From the NCBI RefSeq assembly GCF_902859765.1, contig NZ_CADIJV010000010.1:1-64000 (forward strand): a stretch of DNA of 64,000 nt, given 5' to 3'. This document shows, one piece after another, positions 8,728 to 21,537 of this stretch (its first letter is position 1; each line of letters begins with the position of its first letter). Made by a program: the position numbers and the translations under genes. This DNA is from Achromobacter pulmonis (GTDB taxonomy: Bacteria; Pseudomonadota; Gammaproteobacteria; Burkholderiales; Burkholderiaceae_B). The notes under the pieces are model-generated. The model was not told where the DNA came from. It made no database searches and was given only the letters and a program-made list of their open reading frames with translations.

Positions 8728-11055
8728 ATGGTTGAACTAACCGTCGACGGCAATACGGTAGAAGTGCCCGAAGGCAGCATGGTGATGCATGCGGCCCAGA
8801 AAGTCGGGCTTTACGTGCCGCATTTCTGCTACCACAAGAAACTGTCCATCGCGGCCAACTGCCGCATGTGCCTGGTCGAAGTGGAAAAAGCGCCCAAGGC
8901 GCTGCCCGCCTGCGCCACCCCCGTGACGAACGGCATGGTCGTGCACACCTGCTCCGAGAAGGCTCGCGCCGCTCAGAAGTCGGTGATGGAATTCTTGCTC
9001 ATCAATCACCCGCTCGACTGCCCGATCTGCGATCAGGGCGGCGAATGCCAGCTGCAGGACCTGGCCGTGGGCTACGGCGGCTCTTCCTCGCGTTACCAGG
9101 AAGAAAAGCGCGTGGTGTTCCACAAGGACCTGGGTCCGCTGGTTTCCGCCGAGGAAATGAGCCGCTGCATCCATTGCACCCGCTGCGTGCGCTTCGGCCA
9201 GGAAATCGCCGGCGTCATGGAACTGGGCATGCTGGGCCGCGGCGAGCACTCGGAAATCACGTCGTTCGTGGGCCGCTCGATCGAGTCCGAACTGTCGGGC
9301 AACATGATCGACATCTGTCCGGTGGGCGCGCTGACCTCCAAGCCCTTCCGCTATAGCGCTCGCACCTGGGAACTGGCCCGCCGCCGTTCGGTCAGCCCGC
9401 ACGACAGCCTGGGCGCCAACCTGGTGGTCCAGGTCAAGGGCGACCGCGTCATGCGCGTGGTGCCGTTCGAAGACGAAGCCATCAACGAATGCTGGATCAG
9501 CGACCGCGACCGCTTCTCGTACGAGGGCCTGAACAGCGAAGACCGCCTGGCCGCCCCGATGATCAAGGGCGCCGATGGCAAGTGGCAGGAAGCCTCCTGG
9601 GCCGACGCCCTGGCCGCCGTGGCCCAGGGCCTGTCGCGTGTGCGTGACAGCTTCGGCGCCGGCCAGATCGGCGCGCTGGCGTCCGAATACGCCACCACCG
9701 AGGAATACGCGCTGCTGGGTCGCTTGGTCCGCGCGCTGGGTTCCGAGAACATCGACTTCCGCCTGCGCCAGACCGATCCGGCCTTCGACGCCGCGCTGAC
9801 CGGCGCGCCGTGGCTGGGCATGCCCATTGCCGAACTCGACAACCTGGACCGCGTCCTGGTGGTCGGCTCGTTCCTGCGCAAGGACCACCCGCTGATGGCC
9901 CAGCGCCTGCGCCAGGCCGCCAAGCGCGGCACGCAGATCCTGATGGTCGACAGCGCCGCCGACGATCCCCTGATGCCGGTCGCCGGCCGCCTGACCGTGG
10001 CCCCGTCCGAGCTGCCGCGCGCCCTGGCCGAAGTGGCCGTGGCCCTGGCGCAAGCCAAGGAAGCCGCGGTGCCGGCCGAGTTCGCCGCGGTCACGCCGGG
10101 CGAGAACGCCAAGATCATCGCCGCCAGCCTGGCGTCGGGCGCCAACACCGCCGTGCTGATGGGCAACCTGGCCGTGGCCAGTGCCCAGGCCTCGACCCTG
10201 GCCGCCAACGGCCGCGCCGTGGCCGACCTGGCCGGCGGCAAGTTCGGTTTCCTGACCTCGGGCGGCAACACCGTCGGCGGTTACCTGGCCGGCGCCATCC
10301 CGGGCAAGGGTGGCAAGAACGCCGCTGCCATGCTGGCCGAGCCGCTCAAGGCCTACGTGGTGCTGCATGCCGAGCCGCTGCTGGATGCCGATAACGGCCA
10401 GCAAGCGATCGCCGCGCTGCGCGGCGCGCAATTCGCCGTGGCGCTGACGCCTTACCGCTCGGCCGCCGCCGAATGGGCCGACGTCATGCTGCCGGTGGCG
10501 CCTTTCACCGAAACCTCGGGCACGTTCGTCAACGCCCAGGGCCTGGCCCAGAGCTTCAAGGGCACGGTCGCGCCGTTCGGCCAGACCCGTCCGGCCTGGA
10601 AGGTCCTGCGCGTGCTGGGCAACGTCCTGCACCTGGCCGGCTTCGATGACGAAACCTCCGAGTCCGTGCGCGACACCGCGCTGGCCGGCGGCGTCGAAGC
10701 CCGCCTGTCCAACGACATCAAGGCGCCGCTGGGCCTGGGTCAGGCTCTTACCGGCCTGGAACGCGTCGCCGACGTGCCGATCTACCGCAGCGATGCCATG
10801 GTGCGCCGCTCGGAGCCGCTGCAGGCCGCGCCGGCGTCCAAGCTGCCCGCCGCGCGCATGAACGGCAACACGCTTACCAGCCTCGGCCTGACCGCCGGCG
10901 TCAAGGTGCGTGTGACGGGCGGGCAGGGCGCTGTCGAGCTCGAAACCGTGCAGGACGACGCCGTGGCCGACCGCGCCGTGCGCATCGCCGCAGCCTTTGA
11001 AAATACCGCAGCCCTGGGTGGCGCATTTGGTCAACTCAGCGTGGAGCGTGCCTGA
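8728..11055 (+). CDS. nuoG: NADH-quinone oxidoreductase subunit G
   Basis: 775-residue 75-kDa subunit, the main electron wire of the peripheral arm. The N-terminal ferredoxin domain holds a [2Fe-2S] site (C34, C45, C48, C62). It is followed by the His-containing [4Fe-4S] site N5 (H94, C98, C101, C107) and N4 (C147, C150, C153, C197). The C-terminal two-thirds is a molybdopterin-oxidoreductase-like domain without cofactor. I do not see the extra CxxCxxxC motif of cluster N7. The stop overlaps the nuoH start by one base (TGATG). Confidence 0.95.
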   Translation: MVELTVDGNTVEVPEGSMVMHAAQKVGLYVPHFCYHKKLSIAANCRMCLVEVEKAPKALPACATPVTNGMVVHTCSEKARAAQKSVMEFLLINHPLDCPICDQGGECQLQDLAVGYGGSSSRYQEEKRVVFHKDLGPLVSAEEMSRCIHCTRCVRFGQEIAGVMELGMLGRGEHSEITSFVGRSIESELSGNMIDICPVGALTSKPFRYSARTWELARRRSVSPHDSLGANLVVQVKGDRVMRVVPFEDEAINECWISDRDRFSYEGLNSEDRLAAPMIKGADGKWQEASWADALAAVAQGLSRVRDSFGAGQIGALASEYATTEEYALLGRLVRALGSENIDFRLRQTDPAFDAALTGAPWLGMPIAELDNLDRVLVVGSFLRKDHPLMAQRLRQAAKRGTQILMVDSAADDPLMPVAGRLTVAPSELPRALAEVAVALAQAKEAAVPAEFAAVTPGENAKIIAASLASGANTAVLMGNLAVASAQASTLAANGRAVADLAGGKFGFLTSGGNTVGGYLAGAIPGKGGKNAAAMLAEPLKAYVVLHAEPLLDADNGQQAIAALRGAQFAVALTPYRSAAAEWADVMLPVAPFTETSGTFVNAQGLAQSFKGTVAPFGQTRPAWKVLRVLGNVLHLAGFDDETSESVRDTALAGGVEARLSNDIKAPLGLGQALTGLERVADVPIYRSDAMVRRSEPLQAAPASKLPAARMNGNTLTSLGLTAGVKVRVTGGQGAVELETVQDDAVADRAVRIAAAFENTAALGGAFGQLSVERA

Positions 11056-12128
11056 TGGAATGGCTCAATGTTCTTGAAAGCCAGGGAACGGCATTGCTGG
11101 GCCCGACGGTCTGGATGGTCCTGTGGACCCTCATCAAGATCGTGGTCATCGCCGTGCCCATCATCCTGTGCGTCGCCTACCTGACGTACTGGGAGCGCAA
11201 GATGATCGGCGCCATGCACGTGCGCATGGGCCCGAACCGCGTCGGTTTCAAGGGGCTGCTGCAGCCGTTCGCCGACGTCTTCAAGCTGCTGACCAAGGAA
11301 GTCGTGGTCCCCAGCCAGGCCAACAAGGTGCTGTTCGTCGTGGCCCCCGTGGTCACGCTGATGCCGGCGTTGGCCGCCTGGGCGGTGGTGCCGTTCGGCC
11401 CCGACGTGGTGCTGGCCAACGTCAACGCCGGCCTGCTGTACATCATGGCCATCACGTCGATCGGCGTGTACGGCGTGATCGTCGCCGGCTGGGCCTCGAA
11501 CTCCAAGTACGCCTTCCTGGGCGCGCTGCGCGCCTCGGCCCAGATGCTGTCGTATGAACTGGCCATCGGTTTCGTGCTGGTGACGGTGCTGCTGGTGTCC
11601 GGCAGCCTGAACATGTCCGAGATCGTGCATGTGCAGAACCGCGGTTGGTTCGCCGACAAGGGCCTGACGTTCCTGTCCTGGAACTGGCTGCCGCTGTTGC
11701 CGCTGTTCGTGATCTATGTGATTTCGGCCGTGGCCGAAACCAACCGCCACCCGTTCGACGTGGTGGAAGGCGAATCGGAAATCGTGGCCGGCCACATGGT
11801 CGAGTACTCGGGCATGGCCTTCGCGCTGTTCTTCCTGGGCGAATACGCCAACATGATCCTGCTGTCGTGCATGGCCTCGATCATGTTCCTGGGCGGCTGG
11901 GCTTCGCCGATCGACATCGCGCCGCTGACCTGGATTCCGGGTTGGATCTGGCTCGGTCTGAAGACGTTTGTCGTGGTTTCGTTGTTCGTGTGGTTCCGGG
12001 CGTCGTTCCCGCGTTACCGCTACGACCAGATCATGCGTTTGGGTTGGAAGATCTTCATCCCGCTGACCGGCGTTTGGCTGGTCGTTGTGGCGATCTGGAT
12101 GCAGACGCCCTGGAACATTTGGCGCTAA
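11055..12128 (+). CDS. nuoH: NADH-quinone oxidoreductase subunit H
   Basis: 357-residue membrane subunit that joins the peripheral and membrane arms and forms part of the quinone tunnel. Eight or nine hydrophobic helices are evident. Conserved loops include [18 protein letters not shown] (about residues 48-65) and the acidic [21 protein letters not shown] (from about 226; shown in part), which couples quinone chemistry to proton pumping. Confidence 0.96.
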   Translation: MEWLNVLESQGTALLGPTVWMVLWTLIKIVVIAVPIILCVAYLTYWERKMIGAMHVRMGPNRVGFKGLLQPFADVFKLLTKEVVVPSQANKVLFVVAPVVTLMPALAAWAVVPFGPDVVLANVNAGLLYIMAITSIGVYGVIVAGWASNSKYAFLGALRASAQMLSYELAIGFVLVTVLLVSGSLNMSEIVHVQNRGWFADKGLTFLSWNWLPLLPLFVIYVISAVAETNRHPFDVVEGESEIVAGHMVEYSGMAFALFFLGEYANMILLSCMASIMFLGGWASPIDIAPLTWIPGWIWLGLKTFVVVSLFVWFRASFPRYRYDQIMRLGWKIFIPLTGVWLVVVAIWMQTPWNIWR

Positions 12129-12149
12129 GCCGCCAGGCAGAGGCAGGAT

Positions 12150-12638
12150 ATGGAAGCGATCAAAGATTTCTTCGGCAGCTTGATGCTGACCGAACTGCTC
12201 AAGGGCATGCGCCTGACGGGCAAGTATTTCTTCAAGCGCAAGGTCACCTTGCGCTACCCGCAGGAAAAGACGCCGACCTCGGCGCGTTTCCGCGGCCTGC
12301 ACGCGTTGCGCCGCTACCCCAACGGGGAAGAGCGCTGCATCGCGTGCAAACTGTGTGAAGCCGTGTGCCCCGCGCTGGCCATCACCATCGAGTCGGACCA
12401 GCGTGACGACGGCACCCGCCGCACCACGCGCTACGACATCGACCTGACCAAGTGCATTTTCTGCGGCTTCTGTGAGGAAAGCTGCCCGGTGGACTCGATC
12501 GTGGAAACGCACATCCACGAATACCACGGCGAAAAGCGCGGCGACCTGTATTTCACCAAAGACATGCTGCTCGCCGTGGGCGACCGCTACGAAGCCGAAA
12601 TCGCCCGCCGCCGGGCCGAAGACGCTCCCTACCGTTGA
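12150..12638 (+). CDS. nuoI: NADH-quinone oxidoreductase subunit I
   Basis: 162-residue ferredoxin-like subunit with two [4Fe-4S] clusters (N6a and N6b) linking NuoG to NuoB. The two CxxCxxCxxxCP motifs are [12 protein letters not shown] (about 64-75) and [12 protein letters not shown] (about 103-114). The N-terminal amphipathic helix attaches to the membrane. It starts 21 bp after nuoH and has the family's usual length. Confidence 0.96.
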   Translation: MEAIKDFFGSLMLTELLKGMRLTGKYFFKRKVTLRYPQEKTPTSARFRGLHALRRYPNGEERCIACKLCEAVCPALAITIESDQRDDGTRRTTRYDIDLTKCIFCGFCEESCPVDSIVETHIHEYHGEKRGDLYFTKDMLLAVGDRYEAEIARRRAEDAPYR

Positions 12639-12655
12639 GCCCAGGGTCCTGATCC

Positions 12656-13306
12656 ATGACTTTTACCACTGTCCTGTTTTACATACTGGCCGCCGTGCTG
12701 GTGATCGCGGCGTTCCGCGTGATCACCGCGCGCAGCCCGGTCACCGCCGTCCTGCACCTGATCCTGGCGTTCGCCAACGCGGCCATGCTGTGGATGCTGC
12801 TGGGCGCCGAATTCCTCGCGCTGCTGCTGGTGCTGGTGTACGTGGGCGCCGTGATGGTGCTGTTCCTGTTCGTCGTCATGATGCTGGACATCCGCATGGA
12901 TGCCCTGCGCCAGGGCATGAAGACCTACCTGCCGCTGGGCCTGGTGATCGGCCTGGTGATGGTGCTGGAAATGGCCTTCGTGCTGGGTTCGACCTGGTAC
13001 GGCTCGGGCCCGCAAGCCCCGGTGGCCGGCGACTACAACAATGCCCGCGCCCTCGGTGAAGCGATGTACACGCACTACATCTATGCCATCGAAGTCGGCG
13101 CCGCGCTGCTGCTGGTCGGCATGGTCGCCGCCATCGCGCTGACCCTGCGCCGCCGTCGTGACGTCAAGTACAACGACCCGGTCGCCGCCGTCCGCGTGCG
13201 TTCGAAGGACCGTTTCCGCATGGTGAGCATGCCCGCCCAGAGCGAGCGCGCCCGGGCGCAGAACGGCACCGCCGCGCCCGCCGCGCCCCAAGGAGAAAAA
13301 CAATGA
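12656..13306 (+). CDS. nuoJ: NADH-quinone oxidoreductase subunit J
   Basis: 216-residue membrane subunit with five hydrophobic helices, including the conserved third helix segment [19 protein letters not shown] (about 60-78), known in complex I for its pi-bulge near the E-channel. The hydrophilic, Ala/Pro-rich C-terminal tail after about residue 175 is poorly conserved. Its stop overlaps the nuoK start (ATGA). Confidence 0.95.
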   Translation: MTFTTVLFYILAAVLVIAAFRVITARSPVTAVLHLILAFANAAMLWMLLGAEFLALLLVLVYVGAVMVLFLFVVMMLDIRMDALRQGMKTYLPLGLVIGLVMVLEMAFVLGSTWYGSGPQAPVAGDYNNARALGEAMYTHYIYAIEVGAALLLVGMVAAIALTLRRRRDVKYNDPVAAVRVRSKDRFRMVSMPAQSERARAQNGTAAPAAPQGEKQ

Positions 13307-13611
13307 CGCTGACGCTGGCCCATTATCTGATCCTGGGGGCGATCCTGTTCGCCATCGGGATCTTCGGCATCTTCCTGAACCGCCGCAACCTGATCATCCT
13401 GCTGATGTCCATCGAGCTGGTGCTCCTGGCCGTCAACATGAACTTCGTGGCGTTCTCCAGCTGGTTCGGCGACACCGCCGGGCAGGTGTTCGTGTTCTTC
13501 ATCCTGACCGTGGCCGCCGCTGAAGCGGCGATCGGCCTGGCCATTTTGGTGCTGCTGTTCCGCAACCTGAACACGATCAACGTTGACGAACTCGATCGCC
13601 TGAAGGGCTGA
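13303..13611 (+). CDS. nuoK: NADH-quinone oxidoreductase subunit K
   Basis: 102-residue three-helix membrane subunit. It carries the two buried glutamates typical of NuoK, in [11 protein letters not shown] (about residues 35-45) and [12 protein letters not shown] (about 68-79), which form part of the E-channel for proton translocation. It is preceded by a strong AAGGAG ribosome-binding site within the end of nuoJ. Confidence 0.96.
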   Translation: MTLTLAHYLILGAILFAIGIFGIFLNRRNLIILLMSIELVLLAVNMNFVAFSSWFGDTAGQVFVFFILTVAAAEAAIGLAILVLLFRNLNTINVDELDRLKG

Positions 13612-13628
13612 CGGGGTATTGGAAGAAA

Positions 13629-15652
<2,024 letters not shown>

Positions 15653-15656
<4 letters not shown>

Positions 15657-17155
15657 TGGCAAGCGAGATGGCATCCAACACTTTCCCCTGGCTCACGCTT
15701 GCGATCTTTGTCCCGATCGTATTCGGCCTGCTGGTGCTGGCGCTGGGCCGTGACGACCGTCCCGGCCTGACGCGCGGCCTGTCGCTGATCGGCTCGATCG
15801 CCGGCTTCCTCGTCACGATCCCGCTGTACACCGGGTTCGACTCCAAGACGGCTGCCATGCAGTTCGTCGAGAAGGCCTCCTGGATCGAAGCCTTCAACGT
15901 CAACTACCACCTGGGCATCGACGGCATTTCGCTGTGGTTCGTGCTCCTGACCGCGTTCATCACCATCATCGTGGTGCTGGCTGGCTGGGAGGTCATCACC
16001 AGCCGCGTGTCGCAGTACATGGCCGCCTTCCTGATCCTGTCGGGTCTGATGGTGGGCGTGTTCTGCGCGCTGGACGGCATGCTGTTCTACGTGTTCTTCG
16101 AAGCCACGCTGATCCCGATGTACATCATCATCGGCGTCTGGGGCGGACCGAACCGGGTGTACGCGGCCTTCAAGTTCTTCCTCTATACCCTGATGGGTTC
16201 GCTGCTGACGCTGGTCGCGTTCATCTACCTGTGGAATGCTTCGGGCGGCTCGTTCGACATCCTGACCTGGCAGCAGACCAAACTGGGCTACACCCCGCAG
16301 ATCCTGATTTTTGTGGCGCTGCTGGCGGCGTTTGCCGTCAAGGTGCCGATGTGGCCGGTGCACACCTGGCTGCCGGATGCCCACGTCGAGGCGCCCACGG
16401 GCGGCTCCATCGTGCTGGCCGCGATCATGCTGAAGCTGGGCGCCTACGGCTTCCTGCGCTTCTCGCTGCCGATCGCGCCGGACGCCTCGCACAGCCTGGC
16501 CGGCCTGATGATCACGCTGTCGCTGATCGCCGTGATCTACATCGGCCTGGTGGCGATCGTGCAGGACGACATGAAGAAGCTGGTGGCCTATTCGTCGGTC
16601 GCCCACATGGGCTTCGTCACCCTGGGTTTCTTCATCTTCAACACGGCCGGCGTCGAAGGCGCCATCGTGCAGATGATCTCCCACGGCTTCGTCTCGGGCG
16701 CCATGTTCATGTGTATAGGCGTGCTCTATGACCGCATGCACTCGCGCCGCATCGCCGACTACGGCGGCGTGGTCAACGTGATGCCGCGCTTCGCCACGTT
16801 CTTCATCCTGTTCTCGATGGCCAACAGCGGCCTGCCGGCCACCAGCGGCTTCGTCGGCGAGTTCATGGTGATCATGGGCGCGGTCGAGCACAACTTCTGG
16901 ATCGGCCTGCTGGCGGCCACCGCCCTGATCCTGGGGGCGTCGTATTCGCTGTGGATGGTCAAGCGCGTGGTGCTGGGCGACATCGCCAACGACCACGTTC
17001 GCGAGCTGACCGATATCAACCGCCGCGAATTCGTGATTCTTGGCGTGATGGCGATCGCCGTGCTGTACATGGGGATCTATCCCAAGCCCTTCACCGACGT
17101 GATGCACGTGTCGGTCGAGGCCCTGCTGCAACACGTTGCCGTCTCGAAACTGTAA
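15653..17155 (+). CDS. nuoM: NADH-quinone oxidoreductase subunit M
   Basis: 500-residue antiporter-like proton-pumping subunit. Conserved motifs include VFFEATLIPMYIIIGVWGG (about 144-162) with the key glutamate, and KVPMWPVHTWLPDAHVEAPT (about 231-250). The frame is open upstream into nuoL; ATG 15653 overlaps the nuoL stop and is favoured. ATG 15656 and ATG 15668 are possible alternatives, differing by 1-5 residues. About 14 transmembrane helices. Confidence 0.95.
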
Positions 17156-17164
17156 GACAAGACA

Positions 17165-18649
17165 ATGATGCAATCCCAAATCGATTTCGCCCTGGCGACA
17201 CCGGAAATCCTCCTGCTGGTTTTCGGCCTGGCTATCCTGCTCGTCGACGCGGTCAGCAATCACCCCGAGCGCAAGCCGACGTTCCTGTTGACCATGCTGG
17301 CGCTGGGCGTGCTGACCGTGGTGTCCGCATTGCAGTGGAAGAACGGTGTCACCGGCTCGACCTTCAACGGCCTGTACGTCACCGACGAACTGTCGCACCT
17401 GCTCAAGATCGCCTCGTATATCGCGGTGGCGGTCACGCTGGTCTACGGCCGCGTCTACGCTCAGTTGCGCGACATGGTCCGCGGCGGCGAGCTGTACGTG
17501 CTGACGCTGTTCGCCCTGCTGGGCCAGATGGTGATGATCTCGTCGGGCAACCTGATCTCGATCTACCTGGGCCTGGAGCTGATGTCGCTGGCGCTGTACG
17601 CGCTGATCGCGCTGCGCCGTGACAACGTCGTCGCCACCGAAGCCGCCATGAAGTACTTCGTGCTGGGCGCGCTGGCCTCGGGCTTCCTGCTGTACGGCAT
17701 GTCGATGGTCTATGGCGCCACCGGTCATCTCGACCTGGCCGAAGTCTCCAAGGTCATCGCCGCCGGCAAGGCCGAGAAGATGGCGCTGGTGTTCGGCATC
17801 GTGTTCCTGGTGTCGGGCCTGGCGTTCAAGCTTGGCGCGGTGCCGTTCCACATGTGGGTGCCGGACGTCTACCAGGGTTCGCCGACCGCGGTCACGCTGA
17901 TCCTGGGCGGCGCGCCCAAGCTGGCGGCCTTCGCCATTACGCTGCGCCTGCTGGTCGACGGCCTGCATGGCCTGGCCGCCGACTGGCAGCCGATGCTGAT
18001 GATCCTGGCGGTGCTGTCGCTGGCCATCGGCAACCTCACCGCCATTGCGCAGACCAACTTCAAGCGCATGCTGGCCTACTCGACCATCTCGCACATGGGC
18101 TTCGTGCTGCTGGGCCTGATGTCGGGCTCGGTGGCCGGCAAGCCGGAACTGGCCTCGGCCGCCTACGGCGCCTCGCTGTTCTACATGCTGACCTACGTGC
18201 TGACCACGCTGGCCAGCTTCGGCATCGTGCTGTTGCTGTCGCGCCAGGGTTTCGAGTGCGAGCAGATCGACGACCTGAAGGGCCTGAACCGCCGCAGCCC
18301 GTGGCATGCCGCCGTCGTGCTGCTGCTGATGTTCTCGCTGGCCGGCATTCCGCCGCTGGTGGGCTTCTATGCCAAGCTGGCGGTGCTGCAGGCCCTGATC
18401 AGCGCCGGGCACGTCACCCTGGCCGTGGTTGCGGTGCTGTTCTCGCTGATCGGCGCGTTCTACTACCTGCGCGTGGTCAAGGTGGTGTACTTCGACGAGC
18501 CGGCGGCCGATGCCGCCCCGATGTCGGCCACCTTGGGCCAGCGCGGCGTGCTGTCGGTCAACGGCCTGCTGATCCTGGTGCTGGGGCTGTTGCCCGGCGG
18601 CCTGATGGCCCTGTGCGTGCAGGCCATCCGCAGCTCGCTCAGCCTGTGA
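17165..18649 (+). CDS. nuoN: NADH-quinone oxidoreductase subunit N
   Basis: 494-residue antiporter-like subunit between NuoM and NuoK. The conserved [16 protein letters not shown] (about residues 136-151) has the proton-channel glutamate, and [20 protein letters not shown] (about 223-242) is the second signature. Starts 9 bp after nuoM with tandem ATG codons (17165 and 17168). Last of the 14 complex I genes; DUF2818 follows after 13 bp. Confidence 0.95.
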   Translation: MMQSQIDFALATPEILLLVFGLAILLVDAVSNHPERKPTFLLTMLALGVLTVVSALQWKNGVTGSTFNGLYVTDELSHLLKIASYIAVAVTLVYGRVYAQLRDMVRGGELYVLTLFALLGQMVMISSGNLISIYLGLELMSLALYALIALRRDNVVATEAAMKYFVLGALASGFLLYGMSMVYGATGHLDLAEVSKVIAAGKAEKMALVFGIVFLVSGLAFKLGAVPFHMWVPDVYQGSPTAVTLILGGAPKLAAFAITLRLLVDGLHGLAADWQPMLMILAVLSLAIGNLTAIAQTNFKRMLAYSTISHMGFVLLGLMSGSVAGKPELASAAYGASLFYMLTYVLTTLASFGIVLLLSRQGFECEQIDDLKGLNRRSPWHAAVVLLLMFSLAGIPPLVGFYAKLAVLQALISAGHVTLAVVAVLFSLIGAFYYLRVVKVVYFDEPAADAAPMSATLGQRGVLSVNGLLILVLGLLPGGLMALCVQAIRSSLSL

Positions 18650-18662
18650 GCGGAACGGAGCC

Positions 18663-18992
18663 ATGAACCAGACCCTGGCGGTATGGCTCCTGATCGCGCT
18701 GGCCCTGGTCAGCGCGAACCTGCCGTTCCTCACCGAGCGGGTGTTTGCGGTGTTGCCGTGGAAGCGGGGCGGAGCCGAGGCAGTCAAGCCGTTCTGGCTG
18801 CGCCTGGTTGAAGTGCTGGTGTTCTACCTGATCGTGGGCGCCCTGGGCTTCGCGTTCGAGTCCGTGCTGGGTAACCGCTTCAAGCAGACTTGGGAGTTCT
18901 ACGCCATCACCTTGAGCCTGTACCTGGTGTTGGCCTATCCCGGCTTCGTGTATCGCTACCTGTTCAAGCGCCATCCGCCGCTGCGGCCCTGA
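18663..18992 (+). CDS. DUF2818 family membrane protein
   Basis: 109-residue protein with three hydrophobic helices (about 5-25, 46-66, 81-100) and the family's NLPFLTERVF and PGFVYRYLFKRHPP segments. Proteins of this family lie directly after nuoN in many betaproteobacteria, suggesting a small accessory or assembly role for complex I. No function is established and no catalytic residues are visible. It is the last gene before the operon terminator. Confidence 0.85.
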   Translation: MNQTLAVWLLIALALVSANLPFLTERVFAVLPWKRGGAEAVKPFWLRLVEVLVFYLIVGALGFAFESVLGNRFKQTWEFYAITLSLYLVLAYPGFVYRYLFKRHPPLRP

Positions 18993-19018
18993 GCGCGCCG
19001 CGCGATCGCCGTCATCGT

Positions 19019-19047
19019 AAACGCCCCGTAAGGGGCGTTTTTGTTTT
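19019..19047 (+). terminator. Rho-independent terminator of the nuo operon
   Basis: Perfect 9-bp stem AAACGCCCC / GGGGCGTTT with a GTAA loop, followed by TTGTTTT. Lies 26 bp after the DUF2818 stop. Confidence 0.92.
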
Positions 19048-19182
19048 GGCGGTGTGGGCGTCGATTACCGTTTTTGTGGTTAAAAGCCGTCAAGCTTCGT
19101 CATGCTCGCGTTACCGCGTCCGATTTCGCTGATTGGGGCGGGGTCGGGCCACTTTCCCGTAGAGAATCGCAATCTTTCATAA

Positions 19183-19205
19183 GCAGGAATGATTGTCATT
19201 TCTGC
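19183..19205. promoter_or_regulatory. Fur-box-like palindrome upstream of the siderophore receptor
   Basis: Inverted repeat GCAGGAATGA-TTG-TCATTTCTGC, 10-bp arms with one mismatch. The core AATGA/TCATT matches the central part of the Fur consensus (GATAATGATAATCATTATC). It ends 16 bp before the GTG start proposed for the receptor gene. Iron repression is inferred from the site and the gene's function. Confidence 0.6.
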
Positions 19206-19221
19206 GCGGGAGAGATTAATC

Positions 19222-21438
19222 GTGAAACACGAAGATTCGTACGCGTTGAATTCATTGGCCGGGTCGTTGGCGGCCGCGGTGGCGGTCCCCGCGCTGTTCA
19301 TCAGTCCCTATGCGATGGCGCAGTCCGGCGCCGGGCACGTCCCGCAGCTCGCGCCGGTCCAGGTGCAGGGCGAGACCTCGCCCTACCAGCCGGACAGCGT
19401 CCAGTCGCCCAAGATGACGGCGCCGCTGCTGGACACGCCGCGCTCGGTGCAGGTGGTGCCCAAGCAGGTCATGTCCGATCAGTCCGCGACATCGTTGCAG
19501 GACGTGCTGCAAAATTCGCCGGGCATTACCTTCGCGGCCGGCGAGGGCGGCCGCGCTGGCGGTGACCTGCCCATCATCCGCGGCCAGAACGCCGCCAGCA
19601 GCCTGTTCCTCGATGGCGTGCGTGACGTCAGCATGCAGGCGCGCGACACCTTCAACCTGGAGCAGGTCGAGATCATCAAGGGGCCCGACTCGGTCTATGC
19701 CGGCCGGGGCGGCGCGGGCGGCAGCATCAACATGGTCAGCAAGGCGCCCAAGGCCAAGGATGCGATCGAAGCCACCGGCCAGATCGGCACGGATCACAAT
19801 TATCGCGGCACCCTCGACAGCAACTGGCGCCTGGGCGAAAAGACGGCATTCCGCCTGAACGTCATGGGCTCCAAGGGCGACGTGCCGGGACGCGACAAGG
19901 CGGTGAACTTCGAGCGATGGGGCATGGCGCCGTCGCTGACGCTGGGGATGGGCACGCCGACCCGCATCACGCTCAGCTACTACCATTACCAGAACGACAG
20001 CATGCCGGACTACTCCATTCCGTATGACCCGCAGGTGGGACTGCCGGTCACGGAGACGCTTGGCATCAGCCGCAAGAATTTCTACGGCCTGGCCGGACGC
20101 GATTTCATGAAGACGCGCGACGATATGGCCACCGTTGACTTCGAGCACGATTTTTCCGATAAGCTCAAGCTGCGCAACGTGCTGCGATACGGCCATGAAA
20201 CCGCCGACTATCTCGCCACCCAGCCCAACCTCACGCTCGCGAACCTGCCTGCCGGGATTGTGGACAGGCCGGCATATGGCAGGTATTTCGTCACCAAGGC
20301 GTTCACTAACCAGACCGATTTGAGCGGGGAGTTCCAAACGGGTGCGCTCAAGCACGGCTTTGACCTGGGCTTCGAATACAGCTCAGTCAAGCAGACCATG
20401 GCGAGAAACAACGACCAGGTCCTGGTGTCCGACGGTATTACGGCTTGCCCGGACGCGCTGGCGCATACCTCATTGCACAATCCCGATCCGAATGTGTCCT
20501 ACCCTTGCCGTACCGCCCGCGGTCTGGCGGCTCCCTATGCCACCGACACCTTGGCGCTGTACGCCTTCGACACCATCAAGTTCGGCGAACACTGGCAGGC
20601 CAGTGGTGGGCTGCGCTGGGATAACTACCGCACCAGCGGCCGTCCTTCGGCGACGGAACACTACAGCCGCACCGACAATCTCGTGAACTATCAGCTGGGC
20701 CTGGTCTACAAGCCGGTGCCGGCAGGCACCCTCTACGCGAGCTATGGCACCGCGTCCACGCCCTCCGCGGTGGCGGGCACCACGGCTTCCGACATCTTGC
20801 GCAGAGACCGTGACGAGGCTGCGGCTCCGGAAAAGAGCCGCTCGATGGAGGCAGGCGTCAAATGGCAGATGTTCGACGAACGCTTGACGCTGTCGGGCGC
20901 GGTGTTTCATGACAGGCGCAAGAACACCAATGTCGAGGTGCTGCCGGGCGAATACGAGCAGGTGGGCCAGACCCGCGTGCGCGGGATCGAACTGGGCTTC
21001 TCGGGCGCCATCACGCCGGCCTGGAATGTCTATGGTGGTTATATCTTCATGGACAGCAAGCTGATCCGCGGCGGTCGCAGGGACGTCGGCGCCGAGGGCC
21101 AGGAGCTGCCGAATACGCCGCGCCACGCGTTCAGCCTGTGGTCTTCCTACAAGGTGCTGCCTGAACTGACGCTGGGCGGCGGCGCCTACTATGTCGCCAA
21201 GGCCTATGGCAACGCCGATGCGAGCGTCGCGGCGAACGGCGCGCCCAGGGCGCGCTGGGTGCCGTCATACTGGCGCTTCGACGTGATGGCCAAGTACAAG
21301 GTCAATCCCAGCCTGTCGGTACAACTCAACGTGATGAACCTGTTCGACCAGACCTTCTACACGCGGGCCCGGCCGAGCAACCATGCCGCGCTCGGGACGG
21401 GGCGGGCAGCCATGTTGTCTGTACGCCTTCGCTACTGA
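19222..21438 (+). CDS. TonB-dependent siderophore receptor (FhuA/FpvA/FauA type)
   Basis: 738-residue outer-membrane receptor for a ferric siderophore. N-terminal signal region (KHED, then a hydrophobic stretch ending AMAQS, about residues 1-34), plug domain with SVQVVPKQVMSDQSATSLQDVLQNSPGI (in part, from about 74) and IIRGQNAASSLFLDGVRD, then IIKGPDSVYAGRGGAGGSINMVSK and a 22-strand barrel ending in an aromatic residue (SVRLRY). I prefer GTG 19222, preceded by GGGAGAG with 7 nt spacing, over ATG 19189: that ATG lies inside the Fur-like palindrome and would add an atypical N terminus. The siderophore is not identifiable. Monocistronic, with its own terminator. Confidence 0.88.
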   Translation: MKHEDSYALNSLAGSLAAAVAVPALFISPYAMAQSGAGHVPQLAPVQVQGETSPYQPDSVQSPKMTAPLLDTPRSVQVVPKQVMSDQSATSLQDVLQNSPGITFAAGEGGRAGGDLPIIRGQNAASSLFLDGVRDVSMQARDTFNLEQVEIIKGPDSVYAGRGGAGGSINMVSKAPKAKDAIEATGQIGTDHNYRGTLDSNWRLGEKTAFRLNVMGSKGDVPGRDKAVNFERWGMAPSLTLGMGTPTRITLSYYHYQNDSMPDYSIPYDPQVGLPVTETLGISRKNFYGLAGRDFMKTRDDMATVDFEHDFSDKLKLRNVLRYGHETADYLATQPNLTLANLPAGIVDRPAYGRYFVTKAFTNQTDLSGEFQTGALKHGFDLGFEYSSVKQTMARNNDQVLVSDGITACPDALAHTSLHNPDPNVSYPCRTARGLAAPYATDTLALYAFDTIKFGEHWQASGGLRWDNYRTSGRPSATEHYSRTDNLVNYQLGLVYKPVPAGTLYASYGTASTPSAVAGTTASDILRRDRDEAAAPEKSRSMEAGVKWQMFDERLTLSGAVFHDRRKNTNVEVLPGEYEQVGQTRVRGIELGFSGAITPAWNVYGGYIFMDSKLIRGGRRDVGAEGQELPNTPRHAFSLWSSYKVLPELTLGGGAYYVAKAYGNADASVAANGAPRARWVPSYWRFDVMAKYKVNPSLSVQLNVMNLFDQTFYTRARPSNHAALGTGRAAMLSVRLRY

Positions 21439-21465
21439 GCGGCGCGCACGATAGGCATTCCCGGC

Positions 21466-21500
21466 AATGCCGTTCATCCAGCCGGATGAACGGCATTTTT
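21466..21500 (+). terminator. Rho-independent terminator of the siderophore receptor
   Basis: Perfect 14-bp stem AATGCCGTTCATCC / GGATGAACGGCATT with an AGCC loop and a T tract. The A-rich 5' side is too short to serve serB well from the other strand. Confidence 0.92.
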
Positions 21501-21537
21501 CATGGCGCGTTGTTTTGCGTGGCGGAACGTGCCACGC

